Shown: one piece after another, positions 6,108-9,891 of the stretch
Layout: every line of letters begins with the position of its first letter
Numbering within the stretch: the stretch's first letter is position 1
Source of the DNA: Akkermansia sp.
GTDB taxonomy: Bacteria > Verrucomicrobiota > Verrucomicrobiia > Verrucomicrobiales > Akkermansiaceae
Length of the DNA stretch: 9,891 nt
Assembly (NCBI GenBank): GCA_020047775.1
Contig: JAIFNK010000090.1
Coordinates: forward strand, 1-9,891
Direction of reading: 5' to 3'
Notes under the pieces: model-generated
Told to the model about the DNA's origin: nothing
Seen by the model: only the letters and a program-made list of their open reading frames with translations
The model's database searches: none
Program-made: the position numbers and the translations under genes

Positions 6108-6920
6108 TTACTTCGCCTGCCCCGTCCAGATCACCTGATAGCCGCGCGCTTCCGCCAGCGGATTCCCGTCCGGCCCTAGCACGAATAGGGCGGTCGCCCA
6201 GCCGCTGGCGGTGGCGGCGTCCGGCCCGATCACGGTTACGCCGCAAGGCGGACGCAGGACAGGTTGGCGGGTGACGGGATTCAGAATGTGGCTTGCGAGT
6301 TTGTCGCCCTCGCGGCGGTTCCATTGGTGGTAGTTGCCGCTGGTGGCCATTGCCTGGTTCGAGAGCGTGATCACTTCGCCAGCGGCCGGGTTGCCGGGAT
6401 CGGGGCTTTCGATCATCACCGGCCATTTGCCCTCACCCGCACGCACCTCGCCGGCGAGCGAGAAGACGTGACGATGGATCCCCCGCCGTTTCAGGCGTTC
6501 GCAGACCGCGTCCACGGCGATTCCCTTGCCCAGTGACGAGAGGTCCACGCCCTTGCCTCCCGGTCCGAATTCAGCGGCGGTTAGATCGGCCAGCATCCGG
6601 TGGTCGAAGGCACCGTGGCTTTCCCGTTGCAGGGCTTCGGCCATTTTCAATACCTTCGTCAAATCCGGACTCGCCGCTTCCCCGCGGTTGTAGCGGCTGA
6701 GATCCGAGCCCGGACGCCAGGTGCTGAGGACCTGCTCCCAATGCTCCAGCTCTTCCGAGATCTCCGCGTGCACCGACTGCCGCTCCCATTTCCCCTCGGC
6801 GAGCAGTTTCCACTCACAACCCATCGCCCGGCCGGTGAGCATGGCGGGAGCTGCGCGGTGTTTGAACCCGATCATCGTTAGAACGATGGCCGCGCCGGCG
6901 AGGATGGCCCAGCGTTTCAT
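6108..6920 (-). CDS. apbE: FAD:protein FMN transferase, compact ApbE
   Basis: ApbE enzymes attach FMN from FAD to a threonine of target proteins outside the cytoplasm. The start at 6920 gives 270 residues and an ATGA overlap with the stop of the upstream NosR-like gene, implying translational coupling. It also puts MKRW directly before a hydrophobic signal or anchor (WAILAGAAIVLTMIG). A further ATG at 6941 would add seven residues and is less likely. Family motifs: MGCEW (33-37), LSTWRPGSDLSRYN (65-78), GAFDHRML (103-110), VDLSSLGKGIAVDAV (125-139), SLAGEVRAG (154-162), ATSGNYHQW (192-200), SHILNPVTRQPV (210-221), and ASGWATALFVLG (238-249). Typical ApbE proteins are 320-350 residues; the segment between GAFD and VDLSSLGKG is much shorter here. 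The aspartate usually found four residues before the conserved threonine (DA-x-x-T) is serine (S239, T243). The likely target is the adjacent protein. Confidence 0.9.
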   Translation of the reverse strand: MKRWAILAGAAIVLTMIGFKHRAAPAMLTGRAMGCEWKLLAEGKWERQSVHAEISEELEHWEQVLSTWRPGSDLSRYNRGEAASPDLTKVLKMAEALQRESHGAFDHRMLADLTAAEFGPGGKGVDLSSLGKGIAVDAVCERLKRRGIHRHVFSLAGEVRAGEGKWPVMIESPDPGNPAAGEVITLSNQAMATSGNYHQWNRREGDKLASHILNPVTRQPVLRPPCGVTVIGPDAATASGWATALFVLGPDGNPLAEARGYQVIWTGQAK

Positions 6921-8611
6921 GAGATCCAGAATGAGAGCCACCCGACCAGCACCACCCCGCCGGCGATGCTGTCGCGGCGGGTCCAGCGGCCGGGCGAGCT
7001 GGCCAGGAATTTAAGAACCGCCCCGGTCGGGCAGCCGTAGTGGCAATACGCCTGTGGTAGAAAGACCGAGGCCAGCAAGCCACCGGCGAAGATGAGCACC
7101 GGCACCAGGGCGATGAATCCCGCGCTCCAGACCTCGAACGGCTCCGCATCGGCAAACGGAAATCCGACGCCCAGGAACGCCAGCAACCACAACAACCCGA
7201 GCGTGAGCCACGGCATCCCGGCGAGCACGCGGTGCAGCGCCGGCGGTAGCACGAAGCGACGGCGACGCAGATTTCCTAACAATTGCTGGGCCGCTCCGTG
7301 GGCGCAGAGTTGCGAGCAATAGACATTCTTACCGAAGGCGGCGGGCACCAGCACGGCTGCAAATGTTAGGGCGAGCAGCGGCAGGGCGGAGCCCGCCACC
7401 GAGCCGCGCATGGCGGACTTGATCCATTGGTCCTGTCCGGTCATCAGGCCGAGCCACAGCCCGCCTAACACAACCGTGATCACCGCGAAAAGGGTGCGCG
7501 CCCGCTTGTTCCCGCGCCAACGGCCGAAGCCCAGCCACAGGCCAAGCGCGATCCAAGCCAGCGCCGCTCCTTCGCGGATGCCGAGTGCCGGCCGCGCCAC
7601 CGGCTCGGGGGCGAAATGGCGGCGGAGCACTTCGCGGACGCTTTCCTCCACGGCTTCGGCGGTCCGGCTGGCCCCGCTGGTCATGAGCGTGGTGCCCGGT
7701 TCGAGTTTTGAAAATCCGCGGGCTTTCATCCCTTTGAACGGACCGTCAAAAGCCAGCGTGTCCCTGACATCGGAGGTGTGAGGTTCGTTGTCGCGGCTGC
7801 CCGCCATGGCCACGCCGACGATGGTTTCCCCGGAGGGATCGAGGGCCAGCAGCACATCGGACGGCCCCTGGAATCCCCTCACCGCCACGCCCATGCGGCT
7901 GGAGCGCAGCAGCGTGCCAAGCGGCTTGCCGCCGCCATCGAACACCTGTTCACCGGATAGAGTCGCGGCGCCTGGAAACAACTTTTTAACAGCCTCTATC
8001 GGAATTTCTCCGGGAAACCATTCGTCCATGCCCTTCGCGCCGAAGCGTGCCGCCACTCCCCTGGCCATCGCCTCGCTGGTGAGCGAGGCGCCGCTGACGA
8101 TCACCGGCTTTCCGGGGAGGCCGAGGGCCGATTGGTTGCGGCCGTTCCATTGGTTGAAAAATCCGGCATCTTTCACGACCACGGCGACATGCCCCGAGGT
8201 GTCCGCGCTTTCCAGCAGGGTCACACCCACCACGCTGCGGCGGGCATCGAAGACGATCAGAAGATTCGATGGTCCGGCATAACCGATGATGCTCCGGGCG
8301 GCCGGATTCGTCTGCGCCGCCCAGCCGATGGGCTCGCCGTTGGCATCAAGCACCGGCGACACCCGGTCGTCGCCTTCCGGCGGACCGTTGGCGGCCGCGT
8401 TCGGAAGCCAGGTCTTCACCATGGCGAGCGCCCGGGTGGAATCGAGGCGCTCCGCCCGGCCAGCGTCCCGCCGCTGCGTGACGAGGTGCAGGCAAAGGAA
8501 GGCGGCTGCTAGAAGCCCCAGGCGATAGGCGGTGAGAGCCAGCCGCTTCCCACGCCGGCGAAGGTCAGCGGTTGGAGACGGCACCCTCGGCGATGGACTT
8601 GCGCAACTCAT
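6917..8611 (-). CDS. NosR-like membrane protein with two FMN-binding domains and CX3C iron-sulfur motifs
   Basis: 564 residues. A membrane segment near 27-45 is followed by an extracytoplasmic part with two FMN-binding domains. Each ends in a flavinylation motif: SGASLT at 173-178 (FMN on T178) and SGASRT at 312-317 (T317). Then come about six hydrophobic segments (roughly 348-363, 373-390, 408-426, 468-486, 498-518, 547-563) with C432-X3-C436 in YCSQLCAHGA and C523-X3-C527-P in YCHYGCPTGA. These are hallmarks of NosR/NirI- and RnfG-type electron carriers. Unlike NosR, there is no C-terminal ferredoxin domain after the last helices. apbE follows with a 4-base overlap. The ATG at 8611 overlaps the upstream gene by 47 bases; a GTG at 8584 would reduce this to 20, so the exact start is unsure. 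No nosZ is in view, so a denitrification role should not be assumed. Electron transfer between the quinone/inner side and the periplasm is inferred. Confidence 0.85.
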   Translation of the reverse strand: MSCASPSPRVPSPTADLRRRGKRLALTAYRLGLLAAAFLCLHLVTQRRDAGRAERLDSTRALAMVKTWLPNAAANGPPEGDDRVSPVLDANGEPIGWAAQTNPAARSIIGYAGPSNLLIVFDARRSVVGVTLLESADTSGHVAVVVKDAGFFNQWNGRNQSALGLPGKPVIVSGASLTSEAMARGVAARFGAKGMDEWFPGEIPIEAVKKLFPGAATLSGEQVFDGGGKPLGTLLRSSRMGVAVRGFQGPSDVLLALDPSGETIVGVAMAGSRDNEPHTSDVRDTLAFDGPFKGMKARGFSKLEPGTTLMTSGASRTAEAVEESVREVLRRHFAPEPVARPALGIREGAALAWIALGLWLGFGRWRGNKRARTLFAVITVVLGGLWLGLMTGQDQWIKSAMRGSVAGSALPLLALTFAAVLVPAAFGKNVYCSQLCAHGAAQQLLGNLRRRRFVLPPALHRVLAGMPWLTLGLLWLLAFLGVGFPFADAEPFEVWSAGFIALVPVLIFAGGLLASVFLPQAYCHYGCPTGAVLKFLASSPGRWTRRDSIAGGVVLVGWLSFWIS

Positions 8612-9891
8612 CGATGGATTCGAAGCGCTTCTGCCCGGGCGCGCGCCACAGGATTTTTACTTCGTCGAGGTGATCCTCGTAAACATCCCGCGGTTTGCAA
8701 TCGTGAAGCTTGCAGATGGCCGCCGCGCGTCCCACCGCCACGCCCATCATGCCGATGGTTTTCATCACGCGGATGGTGCCGAGCGCCTCGCGGTTGACGC
8801 TGATGTTTCTGCCGGCCATGAAGAGGTTCGGCACGTTGCGCGAATAGAAACAACGGTAGGGAATCGGATAGCCGATCTTCTTGTCCACGGCGAAGCGGTG
8901 GATGGCCTTCGAAATAAACGGACGCTCCGGAGTGGCCTTGGTGAAAACCGGATGCGGCACGTGCAGGTCGATCGACCAGGTGGTGAGCACGCAGCCATCC
9001 GGGAATTCCTTCTTCGCATCGATGTCCTTGTCGGAGAGGATCACATCACCTAACAACTGCTGCGTCTCGCGGGTTCCGCCGACATAGGCGAGCCAGTCGA
9101 GACGGGCGTTCTTGTGCTGCTGCGGATCGCGCGCGGCGTAGGCGCCGTGGTTCTTGATGGCGTTCCAACCGCTGTAGGAGGCGAGTAAATTCCAGTCGCG
9201 GGTTTGTTCGAGTTCCCTGACCGGGTGGGCGTCGAAGCCGCTCTCCCAGAACCATTCGGCGTGGTTGCGCTGGGGATAGGGAAAGCCGGATTCATCGAGC
9301 TTGATCATCCACGGTTCCTCGCGGAAACCGGAAGGCACGTCCGTGTTTTTCCACATCCACATGTTGCTCATGCCCATGCGGCCCTTGTCCGGCATCACCA
9401 GATCGGCTCCCGCCCATTGGCCGATGAAGCCGTGGCCGGTGCAATCGGCGAAGAGCGTGCCGCTCACCCGCTTGAGCTTGCCTGTCTTCACTTCCAACAG
9501 TTTCACTGCGGCGATTTCCTTCCCTTTCATCTCAAGCCCATAGGCATGACGACCTAACAAAAGCGTGATGTTTTTCTCCGCCTGGATGACCTGGAGCTTC
9601 TTGTCATCCACGAACTGTTCCGGCGAGGCGGGTGAGGATTTCGCCTTGTCCTCGATCTCGCGGATGATGTCCGCCATCAGGTATTCGCTGGGCGGCAGAT
9701 CGCCCTTCGCCCAGACGCGGATTTCGGACGAACCGTTGCCACCGAGCACCTCGCGGTTCTGGATCAGCGCCACCTTGCAGCCCATTCGCGCGGCGGAAAT
9801 GGCCGCGCCAAGGCCGCCGTAGCCGCCGCCGATGACAACGAGATCGTAGTTGCCGGCATCCTCAATAGCGGCGGGCGCACCGGGGATTTTC
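8565..9891 (-). CDS. FAD-dependent oxidoreductase (FAD_oxidored type), N-terminus outside window
   Basis: 441 residues are visible. The reading frame continues off the right edge, so an internal ATG at 9785 is not the start. Before it lie NYDLVVIGGGYGGLGAAISA, a classic Rossmann GxGxxG motif, and a preceding IPGAPAAIED stretch. Next comes VLGGNGSSEIRVWAKG, the GGN-x-SSEIR motif typical of this flavoprotein family. In the middle, LFADCTGHGFIGQWAGAD resembles the second FAD-contact region. Near the C-terminus AGRNISVNREALGTIR followed by VMKTIGMMGVAVGRAAAI closes the FAD site. The gene ends in AVSNR and overlaps the next gene, so it is the first visible member of the redox operon. The substrate cannot be read from the sequence: the family includes hydroxylated-compound and polysaccharide-related oxidoreductases. 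Whether it is exported is unknown because the N-terminus is missing. Confidence 0.87.
   Translation of the reverse strand, partial: KIPGAPAAIEDAGNYDLVVIGGGYGGLGAAISAARMGCKVALIQNREVLGGNGSSEIRVWAKGDLPPSEYLMADIIREIEDKAKSSPASPEQFVDDKKLQVIQAEKNITLLLGRHAYGLEMKGKEIAAVKLLEVKTGKLKRVSGTLFADCTGHGFIGQWAGADLVMPDKGRMGMSNMWMWKNTDVPSGFREEPWMIKLDESGFPYPQRNHAEWFWESGFDAHPVRELEQTRDWNLLASYSGWNAIKNHGAYAARDPQQHKNARLDWLAYVGGTRETQQLLGDVILSDKDIDAKKEFPDGCVLTTWSIDLHVPHPVFTKATPERPFISKAIHRFAVDKKIGYPIPYRCFYSRNVPNLFMAGRNISVNREALGTIRVMKTIGMMGVAVGRAAAICKLHDCKPRDVYEDHLDEVKILWRAPGQKRFESIDELRKSIAEGAVSNR

Noticed and set aside
4957..6138. A 393-codon plus-strand frame spanning the alaS end and the RAYT
   Set aside because: Serine/proline/arginine-rich out-of-frame reading of alaS, the repeats and the antisense of the RAYT.
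6921..6941. Upstream ATG of apbE adding MALILDL
   Set aside because: The ATG at 6920 gives an ATGA overlap with the preceding stop and a normal MKRW signal-like N-terminus.
6917..8611. Calling the membrane protein nosR with a role in nitrous oxide reduction
   Set aside because: No nosZ or other nos gene is visible, there are two FMN motifs, and the ferredoxin tail is absent, so only a NosR-like label is supported.

Overview
The window looks like a chromosomal segment of a moderately GC-rich (about 60%) Verrucomicrobiota bacterium, probably Verrucomicrobiales. This is inferred from the C-ending codon bias, the near absence of Shine-Dalgarno sites, the many short palindromes, a RAYT-type transposase, and the style of the flavoprotein genes. 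No rRNA gene or other firm taxonomic marker is present.

Left part (1-776): the 5' third of bioA (biotin synthesis, minus strand) runs off the left edge. Upstream of it are an 11-bp inverted repeat and a 65-codon relic of a DUF4143-type AAA ATPase without start, Walker A or C-terminal half. Centre (777-5477): two plus-strand translation genes, prfC (release factor 3) and alaS (alanyl-tRNA synthetase), separated by 150 bp with four hairpins. alaS is a patchwork. About 500 bp (near 3522-4026) has clearly AT-richer codon use than the rest, and the editing half carries an in-frame perfect palindrome and an AT-rich short-period repeat.

Repeat/transposase island (5460-6093): a minus-strand REP-associated tyrosine transposase (RAYT, Y1/HUH) lies between two same-orientation palindrome units of 77 and 107 bp. 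Each unit starts GGAGCG, ends CGCTCC and contains three or four perfect hairpins. The stems differ, but nearly all have a 3-nt loop closed by CA...TG. The left unit supplies the stop codons of both alaS and the RAYT. The right unit supplies the RAYT start, and the RAYT seems to have lost its first beta-strand.

Right part (6108-9891, minus strand): a tightly packed flavin redox operon. In transcription order it holds a FAD-dependent oxidoreductase (N-terminus outside the window), a NosR-like membrane protein with two covalent-FMN motifs (SGASLT, SGASRT) and two CX3C iron-sulfur motifs, and a compact ApbE flavin transferase joined to the previous gene by an ATGA overlap. The natural reading is that ApbE attaches FMN to the NosR-like protein, which then carries electrons across or along the membrane. 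The oxidoreductase is a possible partner; substrate and electron direction are unknown.

The best candidates for something undescribed are the RAYT-linked family of conserved-loop, covarying-stem palindromes, which also enter coding sequence, and the mosaic structure of alaS.
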